A DNA stretch of 24,871 nt. Source: Eubacterium sp. (GTDB taxonomy: Bacteria > Bacillota > Clostridia > Oscillospirales > Acutalibacteraceae). Under the pieces are notes generated by a model, which worked only from the letters and a program-made list of their open reading frames with translations, had not been told where the DNA came from and searched no databases. The translations under genes and the position numbers were made by a program. Location of the stretch: the NCBI GenBank assembly GCA_029052085.1, contig JAIDJS010000219.1, positions 1 through 24,871 on the forward strand, written 5' to 3'. Of this stretch, positions 1 through 7,740 are shown piece by piece; the first letter of the stretch is position 1; the number at the start of each line of letters is the position of its first letter.

Positions 1-73
1 GATTTAGCTCATCCGGTAGAGCGCCACCTTGCCAAGGTGGAGGTGGCGAGTTCGAGTCTCGTAATCCGCTCCA
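1..73 (+). tRNA. tRNA-Gly (GCC anticodon), 5' end cut by the window
   Basis: The anticodon stem CCACC/GGTGG closes a TTGCCAA loop with anticodon GCC at 31-33, so this decodes glycine GGC/GGU. The D arm (GCTC...GAGC) and a T arm with GTTCGAG-type loop are present. The 3' acceptor strand AATCCGC is followed by discriminator T and an encoded CCA. Its 5' partner should be GCGGATT, but the window begins at GATT, so three bases are missing. Confidence 0.95.
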
Positions 74-76
74 TAA

Positions 77-109
77 AGCCATTCATTCATTTGAATGGCT
101 TGTTTTTTT
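77..109 (+). terminator. Intrinsic terminator after tRNA-Gly
   Basis: An 8-bp stem AGCCATTC/GAATGGCT (77-84 with 93-100) with an 8-base loop is followed by a T-rich run (101-109). It lies 4 bases after the tRNA CCA end. Confidence 0.85.
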
Positions 110-144
110 AGTTGTTTTATTCATCACGGGGGGAGAAAGTTATT

Positions 145-447
145 ATGGAAAATTCCAAAACTGAAAAAAAGCATAATCATACACACTCCCACGAGCATAC
201 AAAGGATGTTTCAAACCGCCTTGCAAGGGCAATCGGGCATTTGCAGAAGGTTAAGCAAATGGTTGAAAACGGGGATGACTGCAGCGATGTTTTAATCCAG
301 CTGGCAGCCGTAAAAAGTGCCATAAACAATACAGGCAAGGTAATCCTGAAGGACCATATGGAGCATTGCATTGTTCATGCGCTTGAAGACGGAAACACGG
401 AAATGATTGAAGAATTAAACAATGCAATTGACAAATTTATGAAATAA
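145..447 (+). CDS. CsoR/RcnR-family (DUF156) metal-sensing repressor, copper-type ligand set
   Basis: This 100-aa all-helical repressor would bind operator DNA when apo and release it on metal binding. The start ATG at 145 follows a strong GGGGGGAGAAAG at 128-139; an upstream in-frame extension has no such signal. The CsoR metal ligands appear with family spacing: Cys46, then His71 and Cys75 (25 residues, then H-x3-C). This matches Cu(I)-sensing CsoR rather than the His-rich RcnR/FrmR pattern. The N terminus (residues 10-18) alternates histidines (HNHTHSHEH), a tail common in clostridial members that may buffer metal. It stands alone between two terminators, with no copper ATPase or chaperone next to it, so the target is unknown. 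The family call is firm; the exact metal is inferred. Confidence 0.9.
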   Translation: MENSKTEKKHNHTHSHEHTKDVSNRLARAIGHLQKVKQMVENGDDCSDVLIQLAAVKSAINNTGKVILKDHMEHCIVHALEDGNTEMIEELNNAIDKFMK

Positions 448-460
448 GCCTTATATCATA

Positions 461-493
461 AAAATCCCACGAAGCTGTCGCGGGATTTTTTAT
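461..493. terminator. Terminator between the CsoR-family gene and the methyltransferase
   Basis: The arms AAAATCCC and GGGATTTT flank an inner CG/CG pair with one A-C mismatch. T-rich sequence follows on the plus strand and A-rich sequence precedes it, so it can serve both converging genes. Confidence 0.8.
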
Positions 494-499
494 TTATAC

Positions 500-1084
500 T
501 TATTCTTTTATACCTGCAACCTGATACATCTCATCATCAGAAATTTTCGTTGTTACCTTTAGGTATCTTCCGAAGATATCGGCAAGCTCATTCTCATCTA
601 TAAGTCCAATGGAAACATCCTTTGCCGCACCCGAATGATGCTTTTCAAGCCTTTCCCTGCTCATTCCGTGGGCAACAGTAACCATTCCGCCCTTTTTTAC
701 CATTGTGCTTAATTTTGCAATAAGCCTTTCCGGAGAAGGGAAATGGGGAAATGCGTTATATACGATTATGCCGTCAAACTTTTCATCAAAGGAAATTTCC
801 TCAACATCACCGCAGACAACGGAAATGTTTTCCCCGGGAAATTTATTTTTTGCAATTTCAGCCATTTTGGGAGAAATATCTATTCCCGTAAGCGATTTTA
901 CCCCTCTTTTTATATAATCAGGGAAAAGGACACCTGTTCCGCAGGCGACATCAAGAATATCTTTTCCCTCTTCAACCCCGGCATTATCAAGAATTTTACT
1001 TATAACAGCTTCGTTGCGAACCATATGGCTGTCCCATTCCGAAGCACAAACATCAAAAAAATCTATTATATCCTTTTTATCCAT
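500..1084 (-). CDS. Class I SAM-dependent methyltransferase, substrate unknown
   Basis: A 194-aa protein with the Rossmann-like methyltransferase fold. SAM-binding motif I is ILDVACGTGVLFP, followed by the acidic ribose-binding strand GIDISPKM, then a CGDVEE segment and FDGIIVYNAFPHF (motif IV region). I chose the ATG at 1084 because GAGG lies about 9 bases upstream; the in-frame extension to 1129 would run into ecfT. The start is 10 bases after the ecfT stop, so it is probably the last gene of the ECF operon. The sequence does not reveal whether it acts on a small molecule or a macromolecule, and co-transcription with a transporter is only a weak hint of a shared vitamin-type substrate. Confidence 0.85.
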   Translation of the reverse strand: MDKKDIIDFFDVCASEWDSHMVRNEAVISKILDNAGVEEGKDILDVACGTGVLFPDYIKRGVKSLTGIDISPKMAEIAKNKFPGENISVVCGDVEEISFDEKFDGIIVYNAFPHFPSPERLIAKLSTMVKKGGMVTVAHGMSRERLEKHHSGAAKDVSIGLIDENELADIFGRYLKVTTKISDDEMYQVAGIKE

Positions 1085-1094
1085 TTTTCCAACC

Positions 1095-1886
1095 TCAAAA
1101 AAACATAATCTGAACTGTAAGAAAAGCAACGCAAATTAGAAATGAAACGATTTCATTTCCTCCTATATGCACAGCCTTTCTTTTCTTAAATTTAACATCC
1201 ACACGATAGCCTCTTGCTTCCATTGCAAGCGAAAGCTCATCAGCCCGTTTAAAGGCTGCTACAAAAATAGGAACAACCATAGGAACAACAGCCTTTGCCT
1301 TATCAGGTAGCCGTTTGCTTTCAAACTGCGCTCCTCTTGCTGTCTGTGCCTTTTTAATCATATCCGCCTCTTCAAAAAGTATCGGAATAAACTGAATGGA
1401 AACAGAAAGAATGAGCGCAAGCTGAGAAACAGGCACTCTTAAAAATCTCAGCGATGAAATCATATTTTCTATTGCTGAGGTTACCTCAAGAGGAGGCGTT
1501 GTTGAATTGACAATATTAGAAAAAACCAAAAGTGCCGCAACTCTTGCAACTACCTTTATACCCTGCATTAATCCATCAAATGACGGATTAAAAATCCAAA
1601 AGCTTATCCAAGCGTTTTCAGCCTTAAAAAACAGCAAATTCATAATGAAAATCGTTACAAAAAACCAGAAAAGCCTTAAAACATTTCCAACTGCTGCTTT
1701 TATTCCTATTTTTGAAAGGATACATATACTTGCCGTAAACAAAAACAAAGCAATATAACCCGGCAGCGAATCTGCGGCAATTACTGCGGCAATAAGAATG
1801 ATAAACAAAAGCAGCTTTACTGTTGCATCCAGCTTATGAAGCAGAGAATCTCCGTCCAAATAAATACCGTCCGGAAGCTGTTTCAT
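1095..1886 (-). CDS. ecfT: ECF transporter transmembrane (T) component EcfT
   Basis: A 263-aa membrane protein that couples the two ATPases to exchangeable substrate-binding S components in group II energy-coupling-factor transporters for vitamins and trace nutrients. Hydrophobic segments occupy roughly residues 22-60, 70-90 and 105-125, with another at the C terminus. The cytoplasmic coupling helices carry the two family ARG motifs: one in TARGAQFES and one in MEARGYRV. The start ATG overlaps the ecfA2 stop as ATGA (1883-1886), which indicates translational coupling. The order A1-A2-T is the usual Firmicutes arrangement. The identification is secure. Confidence 0.95.
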   Translation of the reverse strand: MKQLPDGIYLDGDSLLHKLDATVKLLLFIILIAAVIAADSLPGYIALFLFTASICILSKIGIKAAVGNVLRLFWFFVTIFIMNLLFFKAENAWISFWIFNPSFDGLMQGIKVVARVAALLVFSNIVNSTTPPLEVTSAIENMISSLRFLRVPVSQLALILSVSIQFIPILFEEADMIKKAQTARGAQFESKRLPDKAKAVVPMVVPIFVAAFKRADELSLAMEARGYRVDVKFKKRKAVHIGGNEIVSFLICVAFLTVQIMFF

Positions 1887-2740
1887 ATATCTTCCCTCCC
1901 AAACACACGGCAGATTTCATCAATAAGCTGATTATATTTAACCGTTTTTTCCGAAATATCAAAACCTTTATCACAAAGCCTTTTTGCAATGCTTTTTACC
2001 TGACCGGCACAAATACCGCCTTTATGAAGCATATCATAATCGGAAAGAATATCCTCGGCATCGCCGTCTGCTGTTATTTTACCGTTTTTCATCAGAATGA
2101 TTCGTGAAGCATATTCAGCCAGCACATCAGCATTATGAGAAGTCATTATAATGGTAGTTCCGCCTTCATTAAGCCTTTTCAGAAGCTGCAAAAGCTCTTT
2201 TCTGCCTGACGGATCAAGCCCTGAAACAGGTTCATCCAAAAGCAGAATTTTCGGTTTGACAGCAAGAACGCCTGCCATGGCCAACCTTCTTTTTTCGCCG
2301 CCGGAAAAGCCAAGAGGCGATTTATCCTTAACCTTGGAATAATCAAAGCCTGTAAGCTCGATTGCTTCCCTGACAGCCGCTTCAACCTCACTTTTTTTCA
2401 AGCCGGAATGCTTTAATCCAAACGCAACATCACGAAATACAGTTGTTTCAAAAAGCTGATAATCCGGAAACTGAAAAAGCACACCGACACTTTCTCTGAG
2501 CTTTCGCCTGTTATAACTTTTGCTGTTTATATCTTCATCAAAAAGAAAAACCTTGCCCTCTTCTGCATCTAAAAGGCCTGCCATCAGCTGAAGCAGCGTT
2601 GATTTTCCACAGCCCGTTTTCCCCATGATTCCGATAAATTCGCCTGCTTCAATTTTCAGCGAAACATCAGAAACGGCCTTTGAGGAATGCGGGGTATTCC
2701 GGGCATATGTATATGAAACCGACTTTAATTCAAGCTGCAT
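1883..2740 (-). CDS. ecfA2: ECF transporter ATPase EcfA2
   Basis: A 285-aa ABC ATPase that forms a heterodimer with EcfA1 on the cytoplasmic face of EcfT. Visible motifs are Walker A GKTGCGKST, Q-loop region FQFPDYQLFETTV, an ABC signature in modified form (FSGGEKRRLAMAGVL), Walker B ILLLDEPVSGLD and the switch His in MTSHN. The start at 2740 overlaps the end of ecfA1 by 16 bases and the stop overlaps ecfT by 4. A2 is assigned from gene order and the FQFPDYQLF Q-loop, both typical of A2. Confidence 0.95.
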   Translation of the reverse strand: MQLELKSVSYTYARNTPHSSKAVSDVSLKIEAGEFIGIMGKTGCGKSTLLQLMAGLLDAEEGKVFLFDEDINSKSYNRRKLRESVGVLFQFPDYQLFETTVFRDVAFGLKHSGLKKSEVEAAVREAIELTGFDYSKVKDKSPLGFSGGEKRRLAMAGVLAVKPKILLLDEPVSGLDPSGRKELLQLLKRLNEGGTTIIMTSHNADVLAEYASRIILMKNGKITADGDAEDILSDYDMLHKGGICAGQVKSIAKRLCDKGFDISEKTVKYNQLIDEICRVFGREDI

Positions 2741-3555
2741 AATTCATCCACCAATTCCTCATTTGTAAGGGGGCATTTTGAAAGCACTATCCCCTTTTTT
2801 CTTAAATCATTGTAAACCTTAACCGCAACAGGCGGTTCAAATCCTGCATCAGAAAGAAGGGAAATATCGGTTAATACTTTTCGGGGATTATCGTTTGCGA
2901 TTATTTTTCCGTCCTTCATCAGAATAACTTTATCAGCCGAAACGGCTTCCTCAGTATAATGAGATATCATTATCACTGTCTGCCCCATATTATGAAGCTT
3001 CTTTATCGTTTTAAGAACTTCCCATCTTCCATCAGGATCAAGCATAGAAGTTGCTTCATCAAAAATAAGTATATCGGGATTACAGGAAAGCACACCGGCA
3101 ATAGCAACCCGCTGCTTCTGTCCGCCGGAAAGCATATGCGGAGAGCGCTTTTCAAAACCCGAAAGCCCAACCATATCGAGTGCTTCTTTTACCCTTTCCG
3201 GTATTTCGTTTTCAGGACCGCCGAAATTCCTTGGGGCAAAGGCAACATCCTCTTCAACAAGAGAGGAAACAAACTGATTATCCGGATTCTGATACCCCAT
3301 GGCGCAGTTTTTTCTGATTTCCCACACATTGTTTTTATCGCAAGCATCAAGCGCTGCAACCGTCAGCTTTCCGCTCTGCACGGGAAGAAGCACATTAAAA
3401 TGCCTTGCTAGTGTTGTTTTACCGCTTCCGTTTTTGCCTAAAACTGCAACAAATTCGCCCTTTTCAATCTCAATGGAAACATCAAAAAGCGATTTGCTTT
3501 TACTGTCAGGCGAAGCATAAGAAAATATTAAGTTTTCGGCTTTAACTGCTTTCAC
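2725..3555 (-). CDS. ecfA1: ECF transporter ATPase EcfA1 (GTG start)
   Basis: A 276-aa ABC ATPase, partner of EcfA2. It has Walker A GKNGSGKTT, Q-loop YQNPDNQFVSSLVEEDVAFAP (typical of A1), the signature LSGGQKQRVAIAGVL, Walker B ILIFDEATSMLD and the switch His in MISHYT. Translation starts at GTG (3553-3555) with AGGAG 7 bases upstream. It is the first gene of the minus-strand operon ecfA1-ecfA2-ecfT-methyltransferase and is divergent from an S component at 3736. The 180 bases between hold a strong hairpin at 3635-3669. Confidence 0.95.
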   Translation of the reverse strand: MKAVKAENLIFSYASPDSKSKSLFDVSIEIEKGEFVAVLGKNGSGKTTLARHFNVLLPVQSGKLTVAALDACDKNNVWEIRKNCAMGYQNPDNQFVSSLVEEDVAFAPRNFGGPENEIPERVKEALDMVGLSGFEKRSPHMLSGGQKQRVAIAGVLSCNPDILIFDEATSMLDPDGRWEVLKTIKKLHNMGQTVIMISHYTEEAVSADKVILMKDGKIIANDNPRKVLTDISLLSDAGFEPPVAVKVYNDLRKKGIVLSKCPLTNEELVDELCSLN

Positions 3556-3634
3556 AATGATTCTCCTGATTTCTTATTAATAGGCAATATAATAAACCCA
3601 CTTTAAATAATATAGTAAATAACAAAAAAAACAA

Positions 3635-3669
3635 CCCCCTGCGGGGGATAAAAATATCCCCATAGGGGG
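3635..3669 (-). terminator. Strong GC hairpin with U-tract on the minus strand, upstream of ecfA1
   Basis: CCCCCT pairs with AGGGGG, and GGGGATA pairs with TATCCCC around an AAAA loop, with a GCG/AT internal bulge. Two shorter hairpins (CCCCC/GGGGG and CCCC/GGGG) are mutually exclusive alternatives. Read on the minus strand, the stem is followed by a run of eight T, so it has terminator form ahead of ecfA1. Minus-strand TATATT-like sequence between it and ecfA1 could be a separate -10. Read on the plus strand there is no U-tract; a TATAAT at 3699-3704 may serve the S component. No known riboswitch consensus was recognised. Confidence 0.5.
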
Positions 3670-3735
3670 CTTGCAGCAAATTTCCCTGTATGATATTTTA
3701 TAATCAAACAACAAATATACGGAGGCTTTTTCCAT

Positions 3736-4281
3736 ATGAATAAAATGAGTGCTGTAAAAAAATCAATAATTACTGCCGTTTGCATCGCACTTTGCGTAGT
3801 ACTTCCGCAGGCATTTCACGCCATTCCCAATGCAGGTTCCATCTATCTTCCGATGCACATTCCCATTTTGCTTTGCGGACTTCTCTGCGGCTGGCATTTC
3901 GGCGCAGTCTGCGGAATAGCAGGTCCGCTGCTTTCAAGCTTATTTACAGGTATGCCGCCTGCTGCAATGCTTCCCCAGATGATGATTGAATGCTGTGTTT
4001 ACGGACTTATTGCAGGAATTATGATGAAGCTGATAAAAACAAAAAATCTGTATGCAGATTTATACACAAGCCTTATCATTGCTATGCTTTTCGGCAGAAT
4101 CATTGCAGGAATTGCAAAGGCATTGATTTTTGCAAGGGGCGAAATTACCATTGCAGCCTGGGCAGCATCTTATTTTGTTACCTCACTGCCCGGTATAATC
4201 ATTCAGCTTGTTTTAATACCAACCATCGTTTTTGCACTTATGAAAGCAAATCTTGTGCCGCAGAAATACCCCAAAAATTAA
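3736..4281 (+). CDS. ECF transporter substrate-binding (S) component, specificity unknown
   Basis: A 181-aa, very hydrophobic protein with about six predicted membrane segments, roughly residues 9-27, 38-56, 58-72, 82-99, 110-130 and 147-172. This is the size and layout of ECF S components. It has the small-residue pattern of the family (AxxxA-like in segment 1) and a GLLCGWHFGAVCGIAGPLLSSL segment followed by a short loop with GMPPAAMLPQM. GGAGG lies 10 bases before the ATG. It is divergent from the ecfA1-A2-T operon, whose products would energise it. I do not recognise a BioY, RibU, ThiT, FolT or PanT signature, so the ligand stays open. Confidence 0.8.
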   Translation: MNKMSAVKKSIITAVCIALCVVLPQAFHAIPNAGSIYLPMHIPILLCGLLCGWHFGAVCGIAGPLLSSLFTGMPPAAMLPQMMIECCVYGLIAGIMMKLIKTKNLYADLYTSLIIAMLFGRIIAGIAKALIFARGEITIAAWAASYFVTSLPGIIIQLVLIPTIVFALMKANLVPQKYPKN

Positions 4282-4320
4282 TACATAAAAAATATATTCA
4301 AAATATTTATTATAAATTGA

Positions 4321-4355
4321 AAAGGAAGGCATTGGGACACCCTGCCTTCCTTTTT
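4321..4355. terminator. Bidirectional terminator between converging genes
   Basis: An 11-bp stem AAAGGAAGGCA/TGCCTTCCTTT with an 11-base loop has T-rich sequence on the 3' side of either strand. It lies between the S component (+) and the hydrolase (-). The loop region GGGACACCCTGCC recurs in the terminator at 18287-18325. Confidence 0.85.
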
Positions 4356-4357
4356 GT

Positions 4358-5254
4358 TTATTTCATATGCTGTTTAAAATAATCCGCCATTTCCTTTATA
4401 ACAACTGCTGCAGGACGCGAATTTGCATCAAGCACTGCAAAGCAATGCGGCAGCCTTTTCCCTTTATACTTAAACTGCCAATCCCTGAGCATATTCGGAA
4501 CACCTAAATCATCAAGCACTTTTTTCAGCTTATAGCTCTGAGAATGAACAAAATCCCCGCTTGAGGTCAGAATATAAAACGGAGGCATATCAGGAACCGC
4601 CACCTCATCAAACTTCATATACTTGCAAAACGGCGATTTTCTGTGATTGCTTCCGAGAAGCATTCTTAAATTAACATTCAGGATAAGATTGGGGCTTATT
4701 AAATCAACAACAGGTGAGGTTGCACCTATTGCGTTAAACTGCAAAGGATTATAAGGAATATCAAATTCCTTTCTGAGTTCCTCACTCCCTGTCAGCGCTG
4801 CACAAACACTTACAAAATGTCCTCCTGCAGAATCCCCTGTTAAAAAAACATTATTCATATCGGCAGGATAGCTTTCCAGATTCCTGCTTATCCATTGAAA
4901 GGCTGAGAAAATATCCCTGATCTGATCCTTAAACAGCACTTTACCCGCTAATCTGTAATTGATATTCACAACAACAAAGCCCTGCCTTGCAAGATGATGG
5001 CAATAGCATTTATTGATTTCCTTTGTGCCGTACATCCAGCCGCCGCCGTGAACATCAATAATAACAGGTAGCTTTGTTCCTGCATCATCAGGAACATAAA
5101 CATCAAGAAGGTGGTACATATTTCCGTCTTCAATATACGGGATATCCCGGAATTCCTTTATCCCGTTCGGATATTTTTCGGTTTTCATTCTTTTTGCATC
5201 TACATGCCTTGTTCTTTCCCAAACAAGCTTTAATGCAGGCATAAAAACGTTCAT
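4358..5254 (-). CDS. Alpha/beta hydrolase, HSL-type esterase/lipase
   Basis: A 298-aa carboxylic-ester hydrolase of the hormone-sensitive-lipase (GDSAG) group. The oxyanion-hole motif HGGGW is at residues 69-73. The nucleophile elbow GDSAGGH places Ser142. The likely acid is Asp in SSGDFVHSQ and the likely base is His in LPHCFAV near the C terminus. No signal peptide is seen, so it is probably cytoplasmic. I chose the ATG at 5254 because CGGAGG lies 6 bases upstream; in-frame starts at 5260 and 5272 sit on or before that site. A TTGACA-16-TAATAT promoter lies at 5341-5368. The natural substrate cannot be told. Confidence 0.88.
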   Translation of the reverse strand: MNVFMPALKLVWERTRHVDAKRMKTEKYPNGIKEFRDIPYIEDGNMYHLLDVYVPDDAGTKLPVIIDVHGGGWMYGTKEINKCYCHHLARQGFVVVNINYRLAGKVLFKDQIRDIFSAFQWISRNLESYPADMNNVFLTGDSAGGHFVSVCAALTGSEELRKEFDIPYNPLQFNAIGATSPVVDLISPNLILNVNLRMLLGSNHRKSPFCKYMKFDEVAVPDMPPFYILTSSGDFVHSQSYKLKKVLDDLGVPNMLRDWQFKYKGKRLPHCFAVLDANSRPAAVVIKEMADYFKQHMK

Positions 5255-5340
5255 AAACATCCTCCGTTTCATCAAAAGCCGGTATCAAAACACATCCTCA
5301 ATAACTGTATTTAATGCCAGCCTCAGTTTTCTTGGCTCTT

Positions 5341-5368
5341 ATATTAACACTAAATTCCATAATGTCAA
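5341..5368 (-). promoter_or_regulatory. Sigma-A promoter for the hydrolase gene
   Basis: On the minus strand, TTGACA (5363-5368) is separated by 16 bases from TAATAT (5341-5346). It sits between the end of the S1 gene and the hydrolase start. Confidence 0.7.
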
Positions 5369-5376
5369 GAAAATTT

Positions 5377-6297
5377 TTAAATTTCTTCGTCAAAAACAGT
5401 TGAAATTTCCTTAGGTGCATTCGGCGTTGAATAATCAAAACGGTCTATATGCTCTGCATGAACAAAATATGTAAGCTCCTCTGCCATTTTGGCTTCATCA
5501 AATGCCTCAACGATAACAAGCTTTATTTTCATTTTATCAGGAAGAACCGATTTGATATAAACAGCAACCTGCTGCCCCTCAAAAAGATAATCGCAAGGCT
5601 CGGCAAGTCCTGCTAAGTTCGGCATAAGCTCAACAAATACACCGTAAGGCTCTATGCTTCTTACCGTTCCAGTAACCGTTTCTCCCGGCTCAAAAAGCGC
5701 TGCATTCTCCCGCCATGTTCCAAGCAGCTCTTTCAGCGAAAAGGTAAGCTTTTCAGGCTCTCTTTTTCTTAAAACAACCTTTATATCCTCGCCCTCATAA
5801 AGTCTTTCGCGGGGATGATTGATTCTGGAAACAGAAAGCATATCTATTGGAATCAGCGCATTAATTCCTGCTCCTATATCAATAAAAGCACCGAATTTCT
5901 CCAGATGCGTTACTCTTGCATTTATAATATCGCCGACATTCAGATGATCAATAAAGTTCTTTTTGCATCCAAGCTGAACTGCCTTTCTTGAAAGAATTGC
6001 GCTTATATTACCGAAATCATCACGCTGAAATCCAAGAACGGTAAAGCAGACAGGCTTGTTGACCTTGGAAATAAGAGCAATATCTCTTGTTGTTCCGTCA
6101 TCTATTCCGATAGCGCCCTCTTCTCTTGGTATCATTCCCCTGATAATCCCCAGATCAACATGAAGATTATGCTCACTGTCACACAAAAGAACCTTTGATT
6201 CAATAACCGTTCCGTTCATCATTGCTGTTTTAACATCCTCCAACGAATCAAATTTTCGCTGCAGGGCTTCATTTTGCCCTTCCGGATAAAAAATCAT
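5377..6297 (-). CDS. S1-domain RNA-binding protein (RpsA-like, three S1 repeats)
   Basis: A 306-aa protein with three S1 (OB-fold) RNA-binding repeats at about residues 28-95, 115-190 and 205-265. The second is the most canonical, with HLEKFGAFIDIGAGINALIPIDMLS; the third has SIEPYGVFVELMPNLAGLAE. Clostridial short RpsA-like proteins have this layout, in contrast to the six-domain S1 of Proteobacteria. It probably binds mRNA or the ribosome, but whether it is a true ribosomal protein is uncertain. I chose the ATG at 6297 because AGAGAG lies about 8 bases upstream; the in-frame ATG at 6339 has no such site. The C-terminal 40 residues are acidic and low in similarity to S1. Confidence 0.85.
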   Translation of the reverse strand: MIFYPEGQNEALQRKFDSLEDVKTAMMNGTVIESKVLLCDSEHNLHVDLGIIRGMIPREEGAIGIDDGTTRDIALISKVNKPVCFTVLGFQRDDFGNISAILSRKAVQLGCKKNFIDHLNVGDIINARVTHLEKFGAFIDIGAGINALIPIDMLSVSRINHPRERLYEGEDIKVVLRKREPEKLTFSLKELLGTWRENAALFEPGETVTGTVRSIEPYGVFVELMPNLAGLAEPCDYLFEGQQVAVYIKSVLPDKMKIKLVIVEAFDEAKMAEELTYFVHAEHIDRFDYSTPNAPKEISTVFDEEI

Positions 6298-6356
6298 AAC
6301 ATCACTCTCTTTAATTACTTTGTAATTATGTATATGCAAACTTGGACTTAATTATG

Positions 6357-6385
6357 TTGTAAACAAATGGTAATTGTGCTACAAT
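6357..6385 (+). promoter_or_regulatory. Sigma-A promoter for the DUF951-prfA operon
   Basis: TTGTAA (6357-6362), a 17-base spacer and TACAAT (6380-6385), about 40 bases before the first gene. Confidence 0.75.
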
Positions 6386-6429
6386 AGAGCATATTAATAA
6401 GTATAAATAAAAATAAACAGGTGAATGAT

Positions 6430-6609
6430 ATGGACTTGAATCTTCATGATATTCTTATTATGAAAAAGCCCCACCCCTGCGGATGCAAGGAATTTGAACT
6501 GCTGCGCCTTGGTGTTGACTATAAGCTGAAATGCACAAAATGCGGCAGAGAGGTTATGGTGCCCCGAATCAAAGCAGAAAAAAATATAAAAGGTGTTAAA
6601 CATGTTTGA
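6430..6609 (+). CDS. DUF951 family small protein
   Basis: A 59-aa protein with the conserved MKKPHPCGCKEFELLRLGVDYKLKC-like core of the DUF951 family, common in Firmicutes and of unknown function. Cys residues in PCGC and CTKCG form two CxC/CxxC pairs that suggest a small zinc ribbon. The ATG at 6430 is preferred over a GTG at 6421 because AGGTGA at 6419-6424 serves as its ribosome binding site. The last codons overlap the prfA start by 8 bases, which points to coupled translation with release factor 1. Confidence 0.85.
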   Translation: MDLNLHDILIMKKPHPCGCKEFELLRLGVDYKLKCTKCGREVMVPRIKAEKNIKGVKHV

Positions 6610-7675
6610 TAAATTAACTGAAGTTGAAAAAAGATTTGAAGAGGTAAATGATTTGGTTTGCAGGCCTGAAATCGTTACGGATCAGGAGCAGTATACCAAG
6701 CTGATGAAAGAAATGAAGCAGCTTACCCCCGTTGTTGAAAAATTCCGTGAATACAAAAAAGCAAAGGAAGCAAACGAGGAAAGCCGGGCTATGCTGGACG
6801 AGGGCGGACTTGACAGCGATTTTGCCGAAATGGTTAAAGAGGAATTTGAGCAGAGCAAGGAGGATATTGAAAGAATTTCCGAGGAGCTTAAAATTCTTCT
6901 TTTACCCCGTGACCCTAATGATGACAGGAATGTTATCATCGAAATCCGAGGCGGTGCAGGCGGAGAGGAAAGCGCTCTTTTTGCAGGCGTTCTTTTCCGT
7001 ATGTATACTATGTATGCCGAAGCAAAGGGCTTTAAAACAGAGGTGCTTAATGCAAACGAAACCGGGCTTGGTGGCTACAAGGAAATCAGCTTTTCCGTTG
7101 AAGGTGACGGCGCATACAGCCGTTTTAAATTTGAAAGCGGCGTTCACAGAGTGCAGCGTGTACCTGAAACAGAAAGCCAGGGAAGAATTCATACCTCTAC
7201 CGTTACCGTTGCCGTGCTTCCTGAGGCAGAGGATATTGATTTTGAGCTGAACGAAAAGGATTTGCAGATAGATACCTTCCGCTCAAGCGGCGCAGGCGGT
7301 CAGCATATCAACAAAACCTCCTCCGCAATTCGAATTACGCATATTCCCACAGGCACGGTTGTGGAATGTCAGGATGAAAGAAGCCAGCACAAAAACAAGG
7401 AAAAGGCTATGAAGGTGCTTCGTTCAAGACTGTATGATGCCGAAAAGGCAAAGCACGATGCAGAGATTGCAGGCGAGCGTAAATCACAGGTAGGTACGGG
7501 CGACAGAAGCGAAAGAATACGCACATATAATTATCCGCAGGGAAGAATCTCAGATCACAGAATCGGACTTACCCTGTATAAAATTGAGCAGATGCTCAAC
7601 GGCGACCTTGATGAGCTTATAGATGCCCTCATCACTGCCGATACGGCTGAAAAGCTGAAAGCCAGCGAGGAATAA
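6602..7675 (+). CDS. prfA: Peptide chain release factor 1
   Basis: A 357-aa class I release factor that reads UAA and UAG in the ribosomal A site and triggers peptidyl-tRNA hydrolysis. The catalytic GGQ motif is at residues 232-234 within SSGAGGQHINK. The codon-reading region is RVPETESQGRIHTS, with PET at the place of the family PxT tripeptide, which marks RF1 rather than RF2 (SPF). The ATG at 6602 lies in the DUF951 tail with AGGTG just upstream. Length and motifs are normal. No intrinsic terminator follows; the next sequence is the inverted-repeat element at 7692. Confidence 0.97.
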   Translation: MFDKLTEVEKRFEEVNDLVCRPEIVTDQEQYTKLMKEMKQLTPVVEKFREYKKAKEANEESRAMLDEGGLDSDFAEMVKEEFEQSKEDIERISEELKILLLPRDPNDDRNVIIEIRGGAGGEESALFAGVLFRMYTMYAEAKGFKTEVLNANETGLGGYKEISFSVEGDGAYSRFKFESGVHRVQRVPETESQGRIHTSTVTVAVLPEAEDIDFELNEKDLQIDTFRSSGAGGQHINKTSSAIRITHIPTGTVVECQDERSQHKNKEKAMKVLRSRLYDAEKAKHDAEIAGERKSQVGTGDRSERIRTYNYPQGRISDHRIGLTLYKIEQMLNGDLDELIDALITADTAEKLKASEE

Positions 7676-7691
7676 TATAAAAATGTGCAAT

Positions 7692-7737
7692 AACCTCCCT
7701 TGTTAAAGGGAGGGGGACCGCTTGCGGTGGAGGGATT
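7692..7737 (-). repeat. Repeat arm A (reverse orientation)
   Basis: It reads on the minus strand as AATCCCTCC, then hairpin ACCGC-AA-GCGGT, then hairpin CCTCCCTTTAACAAGGGAGG. The second hairpin is nearly identical in all arms of the window. The first hairpin differs in sequence between arms but always pairs. Confidence 0.85.
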
Positions 7738-7740
7738 CAT

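Noticed and set aside
743..1108. 121-codon plus-strand open frame antisense to the methyltransferase
   Set aside because: The minus-strand frame has clear SAM-binding motifs and a ribosome binding site; this one has neither.
3556..3735. Known vitamin riboswitch (THF, TPP, preQ1, FMN, cobalamin) between the divergent ECF genes
   Set aside because: None of the conserved aptamer sequences I know are present; only a simple hairpin is seen.
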